DNA from: Trema orientale | Lineage: Eukaryota > Streptophyta > Magnoliopsida > Rosales > Cannabaceae | Assembly: GCA_002914845.1 (NCBI GenBank) | Contig: JXTC01000119.1 | Span: forward strand, 238,215-302,214 | Direction: 5' to 3' | Length of the DNA stretch: 64,000 nt | Shown here: piece after piece, positions 57,401 through 64,000 of the stretch | Layout: each line of letters opens with the position of its first letter | Position numbering within the stretch: position 1 is the first letter of the stretch | Notes under the pieces: generated by a model | Told to the model about the DNA's origin: nothing | Database searches by the model: none | Seen by the model: the letters and a program-made list of their open reading frames with translations, nothing else | Program-made: the position numbers and the translations under genes

Positions 57401-57406
57401 AAATAA
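24494..57406 (+). CDS. O-fucosyltransferase family protein, ten exons over 33 kb
   Basis: Exons: 24494-24757, 25094-25159, 25265-25364, 25488-25558, 26191-26279, 34891-35011, 35061-35246, 49429-49754, 50012-50252, 57098-57406. Together 1,773 bases, 590 residues, in frame with GT-AG introns. The product belongs to the plant PF10250 (former DUF246) glycosyltransferases, usually type II Golgi membrane proteins. A hydrophobic segment near residues 53-75 ([18 protein letters not shown]) is the signal anchor. GGLNQQR (159-165) and HLRFE (364-368) are the family nucleotide-sugar motifs, followed by [16 protein letters not shown] and [17 protein letters not shown]. The end has [19 protein letters not shown] and [14 protein letters not shown] [12 protein letters not shown]. 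The acceptor substrate cannot be told. In exon 7, family HFLGFGNRL reads HFQGFAHRL, and its start is uncertain. Introns 5, 7 and 9 are packed with retroelements. Confidence 0.85.
24758..25093 (+). other. Intron 1 with a partial duplicate of the exon 1 end
   Basis: The sequence around the exon 1 donor (GGGATTAAGGTACAT...CTATTTAGAT) recurs at 24914-24960. The bases 24880-24924, preceded by TTTTTTAGAAG, encode [15 protein letters not shown] in the correct phase. The place of the donor, however, reads AAGTTACA, so it looks like a decayed or weak cassette exon. I left it out of the main model. Confidence 0.4.
27319..27819 (-). repeat. Copia 2 3' LTR (left copy in the window)
   Basis: Bounded by TGTTAGATTT and CCTAACA and preceded by target duplication GGAGA. 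The complement of the adjacent internal bases (27820-27840) gives AAGTAGGAGATT, the usual purine tract before a Copia 3' LTR. Confidence 0.9.
29021..29272 (-). pseudogene. Copia 2 reverse transcriptase fragment
   Basis: The minus-strand frame reads [17 protein letters not shown], then [15 protein letters not shown]. This is the palm domain of Copia reverse transcriptase. The second catalytic aspartate context YVDD is YVND, a single G-to-A change on the coding strand, so activity is lost. Flanking regions are broken by stops. Confidence 0.7.
31901..32116 (-). repeat. Three conserved-loop hairpins in the Copia 2 leader
   Basis: On the minus (sense) strand three stem-loops occur: 32116-32081 (stem 10 bp), 32021-31988 (9 bp) and 31932-31901 (8 bp). 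Each loop is exactly 16 nt, of the form YCGRCCCAAAKGAAGG, while the three stems are unrelated in sequence. In the first and third, the mismatches on the plus strand become G-U pairs in the sense RNA. The starts are about 90 nt apart. The element lacks coding sequence here, so an RNA role is the natural reading. Confidence 0.75.
32535..32741. repeat. Nine GC-rich 14-bp palindromes in the Copia 2 leader
   Basis: Variants of GGCGCTGCAGCGCC begin at 32535, 32556, 32577, 32599, 32628, 32650, 32679, 32700 and 32728. Two are exact (32577, 32628). Spacing takes only two values, 21-22 and 28-29 bp. The block is very GC-rich and rich in CpG within AT-rich DNA. Frames are open on both strands across it, but they reflect composition. 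It lies between the primer-binding site and gag. Confidence 0.8.
33012..33512 (-). repeat. Copia 2 5' LTR (right copy in the window)
   Basis: Same length as the left copy and about 97% identical to it. The primer-binding site lies directly inside it (32996-33011), complementary to initiator methionine tRNA. Confidence 0.9.
35012..35060 (+). other. Intron 6 as modelled (49 bp), acceptor uncertain
   Basis: The donor is CTT-GTATGT at 35012. The only AG giving an in-frame exon 7 is at 35059-35060, which makes an unusually short 49-bp intron and adds residues [15 protein letters not shown] before [15 protein letters not shown]. The AG nearest the family boundary (35120-35121) would shift the frame into a stop. 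Either the acceptor has moved or the original one has been lost. Confidence 0.45.
35423..36717 (-). repeat. Truncated minus-oriented LTR of Copia 3
   Basis: This segment matches 47494-48740 of the right LTR, starting at TGTTGGTTTTGAAAA. After the solo LTR insertion it continues for only 18 bp (38635-38652, CTATTAATAACTCA) before switching abruptly to gag on the plus strand. About 400 bp of its far end is missing. Confidence 0.7.
36718..38629. mobile_element. Solo LTR of another LTR retrotransposon (1.9 kb)
   Basis: The 1,912 bp insertion starts TGTTTTGGGATGTGAC and ends CCCCGAACA. Its flanks are AAGGG (36713-36717) and AAGGA (38630-38634), a 5-bp duplication with one change, and it interrupts the Copia LTR. 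A good TATA box (TATATAAAGG at 37053) is followed by a CT-rich stretch (37278-37352), as in an LTR promoter and leader. The segment GACAATATGGTCAGTTTGTTCGCC is diverged-duplicated at 38250 and 38345. No coding region or second LTR is present. Size suggests a Gypsy-type element, but the family is not recognised. Confidence 0.7.
38653..41870 (+). pseudogene. Copia 3 gag-pol, plus-strand copy (decayed)
   Basis: The segment begins in the Lys-rich end of gag, followed by a zinc-knuckle remnant ([14 protein letters not shown], near 38720). A protease motif follows at 38861, where DSGAT reads DLGAT. Integrase (39240-40140) keeps [16 protein letters not shown] and [10 protein letters not shown] with one stop at 39702. 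Reverse transcriptase follows at 40500-41300, with [10 protein letters not shown] and [10 protein letters not shown], but the catalytic YVDD is CIDN near 40940. RNase H (41430-41870) ends in [11 protein letters not shown]. Stops and catalytic losses make it inactive. A purine tract (AAGTGAGAGA) lies just before the LTR at 41931. Confidence 0.8.
41931..43666 (+). repeat. Copia 3 full LTR, plus orientation
   Basis: Starts TGTGCCCTAAAG right after the purine tract and ends AAAACCAACA. It is the reverse complement of 47494-49229 over its whole length, and the two measure the same. The 3' LTR position relative to RNase H is normal; what follows it is not. Confidence 0.85.
43667..43680 (+). other. 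Primer-binding site directly after a 3' LTR
   Basis: ATTGGTATCAATTA has the TGGTATCA core that primes from initiator methionine tRNA. Such a site belongs after a 5' LTR, but here it follows the LTR that ends the plus-strand coding copy. The next base starts the inverted integrase copy. Confidence 0.7.
43681..45600 (-). pseudogene. Copia 3 partial gag-protease-integrase, minus-strand copy
   Basis: Read on the minus strand: gag starts near 45560 ([19 protein letters not shown]), stops a few codons later, and continues as diverged gag to a Lys/Asn-rich tail at 44790-44950. Protease near 44650 keeps DSGATDH. The segment [16 protein letters not shown] to [10 protein letters not shown] follows (44218-44607), then integrase up to [10 protein letters not shown] near 43740. 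The copy ends abruptly inside integrase at 43681, so reverse transcriptase and RNase H are absent. It aligns as an inverted repeat with 38660-39815. Confidence 0.75.
45601..47493 (-). other. Leader region of the minus-strand Copia 3 copy, with MITE
   Basis: This is untranslated sequence between gag and the 5' LTR. The complement of 47480-47493 gives ATTAGTATCAAAAT, a mutated primer-binding site next to the LTR. No gene is seen. A MITE interrupts it at 46989-47224. Confidence 0.55.
46989..47224. mobile_element. GGCAC-type MITE, Mutator-like
   Basis: The 236 bp element starts GGCACCAATCCAGTAGGT and ends with the reverse complement of GGTTTCCAATCCAATAGGT, giving inverted repeats of about 18 bp. 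It is flanked by TATATATA on both sides (46981-46988 and 47225-47232), although in TA-rich DNA this is weak evidence. Related ends occur at 958 and 17346. Confidence 0.65.
47494..49229 (-). repeat. Copia 3 full LTR, minus orientation
   Basis: Starts TGTTGGTTTTGGAAAAC and ends CTTTAGGCACA. It serves as the 5' LTR of the minus-strand copy, since the primer-binding site and gag lie to its left. The intron continues after it without a matching target duplication. Confidence 0.85.
50731..51104 (+). mobile_element. tRNA-derived SINE
   Basis: Internal polymerase III boxes are visible: box A as TAGCGGTAAAGG at 50750 and box B as GGTTCGAATCT at 50797, about 45 bp apart. The tRNA-like head is followed by a unique body and a short A/T-rich end (51090-51104). 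AACTAGGTAG is repeated three times near 51025-51058. CTTACA borders both ends (50725 and 51110), a possible short target duplication. Confidence 0.7.
52089..52325 (-). pseudogene. Copia 4 RNase H (decayed)
   Basis: The minus-strand frame reads [37 protein letters not shown] and [11 protein letters not shown]. This matches the Copia RNase H pattern with the YxDADYAGD motif changed to YNANYAGD, losing the first acidic residue. The sequence ends at a stop near 52080. Confidence 0.75.
52656..53224 (-). pseudogene. Copia 4 reverse transcriptase (decayed)
   Basis: Two overlapping minus-strand frames give [20 protein letters not shown] with [16 protein letters not shown], then [31 protein letters not shown] and the catalytic VYVDDLIIT. 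This is a nearly full palm and fingers region with YVDD intact. A frameshift at about 52990 separates the halves, so the product is not made as one chain. Confidence 0.8.
54581..55051 (-). pseudogene. Copia 4 gag end and protease (decayed)
   Basis: The minus-strand frame starts after the zinc-knuckle remnant and contains [20 protein letters not shown]. The aspartic protease active site DSG is intact, although the following residue pattern (ATNH) is altered to [14 protein letters not shown] marks the usual block before integrase. The frame ends soon after. Confidence 0.7.
56504..56618 (+). mobile_element. Truncated tRNA-related SINE inside the Copia 4 LTR
   Basis: The insertion is present in the right LTR and absent from the left one. 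The target duplication TAGTTGGTT is exact (56495-56503 and 56619-56627). A box B-like word, GGGTTCAAACC, lies near 56520, GTGTGTGTGT follows, and the end is an A run with few interruptions. At 115 bp with no box A, it appears 5' truncated. Confidence 0.75.
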
Positions 57407-58060
57407 CAAGTTCTCAAAATGACAACTTCCTTTCATTATTTTTTAGCTATATTACTTGTAAATTCTTTTTATGTCCAATGGCCAATTTCGAAGTCAAATC
57501 ATCTGTCAAATTCTGGTATCTCAATCTATGTTCTACCAATGAATAGTTAACGCATCACAGTAAATATATAAATAAAATTAAATTAAAAAATTAATTTGCT
57601 AGGTCTGAATTTCAATTTAACGTATCATCAATTTCAAATTAAAAAATCAGAGTAGTGATTTGAGTTCTCTTATTTTTTTTCAGTTTATTAGGTTCTGATT
57701 TTTTTTTTTTTAAACTTGTAAATTGTTCAATAGAAAATTAAAGGCAAATTTGAGGGGAGAATGACTTTCCTTTAGGCTGAAGTTGCGATAACATTTATGA
57801 AGACTTTTTGGTGTCATGCGTTTGTGTTCTTCGCTGATGTAGGCATAGGAAGGTCTTCATCCGCCTCATTATAAAACTTTAATCTATAGAAAAGAAGAAT
57901 GAAATGATAGATAATTGCTTTAAGCGTAGGAATAGAAAGGTTTTCATCAATCTCATCAAAAATTTAGTATATAAAAAGCAGGGCTGGCTGAACCTATAGG
58001 CAGCCTAGGTCCTTACCTAAGGCCTCCAATTCGATAAGGCCCCAAAATTTCCTTCTATAT
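57407..58060. other. 3' flank of the O-fucosyltransferase gene
   Basis: Probable 3' untranslated region and terminator over the first few hundred bases, without a clear poly(A) signal. A short segment (CATAGGAAGGTCTTCATC, 57843) is duplicated with changes at 57936. Near 57984 a dispersed-repeat word begins (GGGCTGGCTGAACC and AAGGCCTCCAATTCG). No gene. Confidence 0.4.
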
Positions 58061-58069
58061 ATTACTATT

Positions 58070-58241
58070 GGGGATGGCTACGGTAGGGGCGTCCCTACGT
58101 AGGGTCATGCCTTAATTATCGTTGGATGGGAATCTGTGGGGAATAACGGGAATCTGTGGAGAATCTATTTATATACAGATTCCCATCCAACGGTGAATAG
58201 ACAGGGCCCTACGTAGGGGCGCCCCTACTGTAGACGCGCCC
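58070..58241. mobile_element. Mutator-type MITE with 9-bp target duplication
   Basis: The 172 bp element is flanked by the exact 9-bp direct repeat ATTACTATT (58061-58069 and 58242-58250). Its ends pair as GGGGATGGCTACGGTAGGGG and the reverse complement GGGCGCGTCTACAGTAGGGG. The inverted repeat continues inside (TACGTAGGG) and again at TTGGATGGGAATCTG, so almost the whole element is palindromic. Confidence 0.82.
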
Positions 58242-58250
58242 ATTACTATT

Positions 58251-58905
58251 ATATATTTTTTAGGTACTTTTTTTATACATAGATGCTTCTAACTAATTTG
58301 AAAAAATCAAATAAAAAATTTGAAAATTATCAAGAAGGAAGTTGAAACATTATACCCTATTCTCAAGGCATTTTTAGTTAGTCTATCTTAATCATTTATA
58401 TAAAAAATAGGAAGAGCAGCCGTATATTTTCTTTTATTTTTAATATTGTAGGCCTGTAGCTACAAGCCTTAGCTTTTACATGTTAAAATTTTAACGTTAT
58501 TAATAGTTTTAACGTTATTAATTCAACCGTATTATTGAGAGTTGCTATTTATTCTTTTTATTGTAAATTTCTTTAATGTTAAAATTTTAACATTGTTGGT
58601 GTTGTATTGTTGTAGTTTTACTTATAAATTTACTTATAAATATAAACCAATCCATTTTTATTTTACAATACACACTTTGAACGGAAAAAAAAAAAAAAAA
58701 GATAAGACTCATATTTAGTTTCCAATTCCATCTCTCCTGCCAATCTCTCTTGCCATTCCTAATTATTTCACAAGTTGATTTATAGGTTATATCTTTCTTT
58801 CTTACTCTTTATTTTTTTCTAATTTATTAATTAATATTGTTGTTTAAATTTTACAGTAGCTTTTTTATTTTCTATTATTATTATCTTGTCTATTGTTGTT
58901 TTGTT
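58251..58905. other. AT-rich intergenic DNA
   Basis: TTTTAACGTTATTAAT-type words repeat near 58480-58520. No gene, RNA or further element is recognised before the next LTR. Confidence 0.35.
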
Positions 58906-60773
58906 TGTTAGGGTTTATGCCCTAAAAGTATGTATATTTTGGATATTTGCTGAATTAATAAAATGACATTTTTCTATTTGAATTTGTGCATAATTGGTAT
59001 GTCTTTAAATATCAGAAAATTCCTAGTTTATTTATGTGACCACAAATTTAGTATATAAGTGTTATATACATGAGGATTAAATTTATGGATAATAAACTAA
59101 ATATAGTCCATAATAATTAATTAAAGTTTGGGATCTTTAATTAAATATTATTAGTACGGTCCATTAACATTGAGAATGTAATAGTCTTATCCAAACTATT
59201 AAGTGTTGACATCACAATGGAGGTACTTTGTATAATTTGATTATATAGTACTGGACCAGACATGATTTGAATCTCATATAAATTCTGTTAACTGTTGAGA
59301 GTTCAAATAATGTCAATAGATGATCATATGTAAATCAATCTTAATTCTGAGTAGTTATAGACTCCTATTTATAACATTATGTTCTTTGACATACTTGTTA
59401 AATATTTATTTTTTAAATAGATCGAAATACTTGTATCTTGGGAGCATGATGAGAAGAGTAGCTGGGAATGTAACTTACAGATATGGAATCCATTCCTTCC
59501 ATTAGGAAGCTAGAAAGATGATTCCCTTGTGTATTGATTCAGGACTTGAACAGTTTGAGTACTCAATTTATAATAGATTTATAAATTAATTGTTCATTAG
59601 AGAATCAATGGTACACAAGGATAAAGATGTAATTAGAGAGGTAAGCGGAACATGACCTAGCTCCAATTATGAATTGTCTATGGAGGATTGAACTACATGT
59701 AATGATTAAATCGATGGACTGCTCGCTGTTTTCTGAGTAAATTAATTCTGTAACTTCAAGAGTGCAATTCCAGATTTTTAGTAGAATAATACTGGAATTA
59801 ATAAATTAGACAAATTAATTAAAGAGTTTAATTAATTGTCATAATTTATTGGAGCTTAAATTACATGTCCATAGATCCCCAATTCCACCTCTTACAAACA
59901 CTGTACTGGATATTACATTATTTCTGTTACTGCACACTTTGTCTAGATAAATAGTTTATCTATATGTAATTAATAATTATTATTAATTAATTAATTAATT
60001 AATTTTGAATTAATTAATTTAAATTTATGGAGGGATAAGTTTCCTAGTTTGTTTAAATTTTGAATTTAAAAATATCTAATTATGAGATAATTATATAAAT
60101 AGAAATTGAGAAACTGACTGAAAGTGAAATAGTTATCTGCTAGTTTATATAGATATATATTAATTAATTAATTAGATTAATTAATTTAAATGTATATATA
60201 TATATATAAAATCATATTTAAAAAGAAAAGGAAAAAAAAAGGAAACTAACGTTTCCTAATGATATAAGGTAACGTTTATTTTAAAGGTTATGTATATATA
60301 GATATTAGTTTGATTAATATTTTATTTATTAAATAGTTTAATAAATAAATAAATATATATATAATATATAAAGGAACCCTAGCAGAATATATACAACGTA
60401 TTATTTTTTTACAGAGCCTCCATAAACTAGAGAGAAAAAGAAAAGTGTCTTCCTATTCTCTGTAGAACAAACTTTTGCAATATCATGTGTTGAGAAAATT
60501 GCAAGGGCCTAAAGTGTGAGTTTTAAGTAATTGTACGTAACGCCCACACGTTCATCCAGTTGTGCTTGAGGTTTGGATTGGAAGATCGTGGTTTAGAAGA
60601 CAAAAAAGCTAGGATCCGCTGATAGGCTACAAGAGGTATTAGATCTATTCTCTTTGTGTATTCCTATTTGCTATGAATTAATACTATGCACTCATATAGT
60701 CAATTATTTTGAGAAAATTTTTGAATGTTCCTAGGCCAATCTTCCCCTGCAAAAATCGTTTTTAGTTCCAACA
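58906..60773 (+). repeat. 5' LTR of Copia 5
   Basis: The 1,868 bp segment starts TGTTAGGGTTTATGCCC and ends TTAGTTCCAACA. It contains long TA-rich runs and AATTAATTAATT repeats at 59975-60020 and 60160-60185. It shares the word GCCCTAAA near its start and general layout with the Copia 3 LTR. The partner LTR is not in the window. Confidence 0.75.
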
Positions 60774-62601
60774 ATTGGTACCAGAGCGGTTATATGAGTA
60801 TATAGTATTAATTATTTGTATGCATGAGTGGGTATTGCATCAATTTTTTATATTTATTTGATGATGAATGGATGAGTTATCATATGATGGACGCATGGTT
60901 GATATTTGGTCGTTAATTATATGGTTCCTTAGGTTTTAAATTTTTGTAATTTATTTTGATTAGATCAAAAGATGTAAACCCTAATTTTGGGGTATAGGCT
61001 TTGTTGTATTTTTTATTTTCTTTTTCCTTGTAATGTACAAAGAAGGTGATGGAGATGCACTTGAAGTCAACCCGACGCCCCAAAGAACTTGCAAAAAAAA
61101 AACGGTTTTTTTTTTTAAAAATATAATATATATATATTAATATATCATTTTATTAAATAGTTTAATAAATATATATAATTAATATAATATATATATGTTA
61201 CGTTTTTTGAGAAAACGGTTTTGTTATAATAAAAAAAAAAGGAACGTTTTTTTTATAAGATATATATATTAATGTATGTGTATATATATAATTTAGTATA
61301 TTATATATATATATATGTAATTTGTTTTAAAAAAAAAAAGTAAATGGGCCCAGGCCTAAGTTCGAGCCCAGGCCCAAGCCCTAAATATTTATTTAGATAT
61401 TATATGGGCTAGGTAAGTTTTATGAAAACTATTTACAGGAATATCATTTTTTACGAATATGATTTGTAAAAATATCAAAAGGAGAAAGGAGGCCCAAGAA
61501 GACCAGCGGATAGCTTTCGGACCTGCGTGCCTTTGACTCTTTGTAATTTTATTATTTCATTGGGTTATAAATTCCTAAGGGACCCGGCCAAATATCATTT
61601 TATTTTATTTTATTGTTATATTATATGTGATATGTATAACATGACCATACATTATAACATGCCATTCATTATACCCACTCATAGTCATTTATAAATGTCA
61701 TGCATACATGTTATATTCATGCTAAAATAATTTAGTTAGAATCTGACTAATTTAATTAGATTAAATAATTAAGTAGGAATAAAAAAAATTGAATAATGTG
61801 ATTTAAATTTAATAGTTAAATTTTAGTAATATTACACTTATTTAATTTAGGCTATCCTTATTAATTAGATTAATTAGATTAGCCAAATTATTCCTATAAT
61901 AATAAATTTAGATTTTTAGAAAATCTAGTAATTTATTTAGGACTAATAAGATTTGACTAATAAATTAATCTAGAAAATTATATTTGATATAATAACTAGG
62001 TTAAATAAAACATTAGATGTTTATTAGTAAAAACACATAAGATTTTAAAATAATGAGTGGGAGAGGGGTATATGACAATATATCCCATGGTCTCTATTAT
62101 TAATTAAGCACTGTGAGATTTAATTGGCGCCTAGAGACGCTTAGATTTCGTCCTCCCTACGGAGGGTGTCCATTTAAATTAATAACAAGGCTTAATTTCC
62201 AAGAGATAGAATTTTAGAATGTACTTCAAAATTGACCTACCCTACGGTGACAATTTTGAGTTAAGTTGCTAAAATCTGAAATAATGGGTCACACTCATGA
62301 GGATACAATTAAATTGTTAATAATATCTTGACTATAAAACGGTAGTTAATAAATAAAAGAAAATATGAGATATTTTGATGTTTTATTTATTAATTGAGAA
62401 TGTCTCAATTCAATTAATAATTATGTGACATATCCTACGACGGCACCTAATTAAAAAAAAAATTGAATTACTGTGGAATTAGTAAATAAGTTTATGTGTT
62501 TACTTACTTGCATCATGCATTACGTTTACTATTCCGAATTCTTTATGATATTTATTTTCAAATGTGTTGAATGTTATTTTATTTATTTAATTTCAGCAAA
62601 C
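60774..62601 (+). other. Leader of Copia 5
   Basis: Primer-binding site ATTGGTACCAGAGC is at 60774-60787. The rest is long TA-rich DNA and no open frame of note until the gag ATG. A stretch with TACGGAGGGTG and CTACGGTGACAA near 62160-62250 has matches of layout in the Copia 3 leader, suggesting a conserved untranslated region. Confidence 0.5.
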
Positions 62602-64000
62602 ATGTCAACCTCGAATCCCATTATCGCTTTACTCGCAAATGAAAAATTAACTGGAGATAATTTTATCAAGTAGAAAAGTAATATGAACATCGTGCTTGTT
62701 AGTGAGGACTACAAGTTTGTGCTTACGGGGGAATGTCCTCTACAACCCGCCACTAATGCTACTCGTACTGCATGAGAAAGCTATGAAAAGTGGACTCATG
62801 CCAATAATAAAACTCGCTGCTATATGTTAGCAGGTATGACTGACGTACTTAGAGCTAAGCACGAAAAGATGGAGACTGCTTATGAGATAATGGAGTCCCT
62901 CCAAGCCATGTTTGGGCAACAGTCTGATCAATCTCAACATGACGCCATTAAAAAGGCTATGAATGCAAAGATGAAAAGAGGAACTCCAGTGAGAGATCAT
63001 GTTTTGAATATGATCAATTACTTTGGAGAGCCTGAAGTTTACGGGGCTACAATCGATGACCGCACCCAAGTGATTATGATTTTGGAATCACTCTCACCTG
63101 ATTTTCTTCAGTTCAAGAGCAACTATGTTATGAACAAGTTGAATTATACGATGACTCAACTGCTCAACGAACTGCAAACCTTTGAATCGATATCGAAAGA
63201 TAAAGGTAAAAATGATTCAGCAACTATTGCTGAAGCAAATATTGCAGAAGAGAATCCCTCTACCTCTAACAAAAATAATAAGAGGAAGAACAAGAGTGCC
63301 TTTGGGTCTAAGCCTAAAAAGAGTAAGAAGGGCAACATAAGCACCAAGAAGAACAACTCCAAGGACAAAAAGCCTAAAGGAAAATGTTTTCACTACGGAG
63401 TTGAAGGGCATTGGAAGAAAAATTATAACAATTATCTCTCCAAGTTGAAAGAGAAGAAGAAAGGTAAATACGATTTACTTGTTTTAGAAGCTTGTTTTGT
63501 GGAAGAAGATTTATTTGATATATCTCCCTGGATAGTTGATTTAGGAGCCACTAATCATGTTTGTTCTTCTTTTCAGATGCTTAGTTCTTCAAGGGAGCTT
63601 GCCGACGGAGAATTCACGATAAGAGTAGGCAATGGAGCCAAAGTTTCGACAAAAGCAGTAGGAGTCGTCCGTCTTCATTTTAGGAATAAATTTTTGTTAT
63701 TGAACAATGTTTATTTTATTCCCGGTTTTCGTAGGAATTTGATTTCTATGTCAAGATTATTTGAACAAATGTTTGGTGTTTCTTTTTTTAATAATGAGAT
63801 TATTATTTCCAGAAATGGTTTAAATATTTGTTCTGCAAAAATGGAGAATGGACTTTACGTGTTAAGGCCAGACGAACAATCACTGCTTAATACCAAAATG
63901 TTTATAGTAGAACATCCCAAATCTAAAAAGCAAAAAGTTTTTCATGACGACGATACATATCTTTGGCACCTTAGGTTAGGGCATATCAATCTAGATAGGA
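62602..64000 (+). pseudogene. Copia 5 gag-pol start (stops in gag, otherwise open)
   Basis: The frame starts [23 protein letters not shown] at 62671 replaces the Trp expected after FIK, and TGA at 62774 replaces Arg. Beyond that about 1.2 kb is open: gag (MTDVLRAKHEKMETAYEIM, MNKLNYTMTQLLNELQ), a Lys-rich stretch, a zinc knuckle in which two Cys are Tyr (CFHYGVEGHWKKNYNN, near 63383), the protease site with DSG changed to DLG (about 63536), and the [19 protein letters not shown] block that starts integrase. Gag forms the particle, so loss of the knuckle cysteines would block RNA packaging. Confidence 0.8.

Larger units (their letters stand above)
58906..64000 (+). mobile_element. Copia 5 (left part; runs off the window)
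   Basis: The 5' LTR (58906-60773) is followed by a primer-binding site (ATTGGTACCAGAGCGG, 60774), a leader of about 1.8 kb, and gag-pol from 62602. From the second in-frame stop (62773-62776) the reading frame is open to the window end: the rest of gag, a zinc knuckle, protease and the start of integrase. It is related to Copia 3 in its gag start (NEKLTGDNF) and in the block before integrase. Four key sites are damaged by G-to-A or C-to-T changes. The 3' LTR lies outside the window. Confidence 0.85.

Overview
This is a nuclear window from a plant, almost certainly a eudicot. It is strongly AT-rich, its genes have GT-AG introns, and most of it is transposable elements: Ty1/copia LTR retrotransposons, an L1-type LINE, tRNA-derived SINEs, and Mutator, hAT and CACTA DNA elements. 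The two host genes are both of plant type. There is one assembly gap of 245 N (17067-17311) and a single N at 30675. I do not assign a species.

Layout. 1-236 is the end of a CACTA element. 241-7690 is a decayed copy of an ELF1 unit, split and largely replaced by a degenerate Copia (about 1920-7569). 7690-20770 is repeat-rich intergenic DNA. It holds a 5.6 kb Mutator-like element carrying two decayed copies of a SWIM zinc-finger segment (9576-15160), short elements that look derived from it, a gap, a tandem array of palindromes around ACTAGT (17940-18850), a hAT MITE and a nested fold-back MITE. 20820-22700 is an intact four-exon gene for the transcription elongation factor Elf1. Related repeats lie on both sides of it.

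From 24494 to 57406 the window is one gene: a ten-exon plant O-fucosyltransferase-family (PF10250, former DUF246) gene. Its 1,773 coding bases spread over 32.9 kb because three introns are full of nested retroelements. Intron 5 (8.6 kb) holds a LINE split by a complete 6.2 kb Copia on the opposite strand. Intron 7 (14.2 kb) holds a rearranged, inverted Copia composite that contains a 1.9 kb solo LTR and a MITE. Intron 9 (6.8 kb) holds a SINE and a complete Copia whose LTR carries another SINE. All exons stay in frame with canonical splice sites; only the start of exon 7 is doubtful.

Downstream of the gene are a Mutator-type MITE (58070-58241) and the first 5.1 kb of another Copia (58906 to the window end).

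The host genes are housekeeping-like: nuclear transcription elongation, and glycosylation in the Golgi. They are not functionally linked. The most unusual signals are in the retroelements. The Copia in intron 5 has three hairpins with 16-nt conserved loops on unrelated stems, plus a row of nine GC-rich palindromes, all in its untranslated leader. The Copia in intron 7 has an LTR followed directly by a primer-binding site and then by an inverted partial gag-pol. All coordinates, alignments and translations were made by eye.
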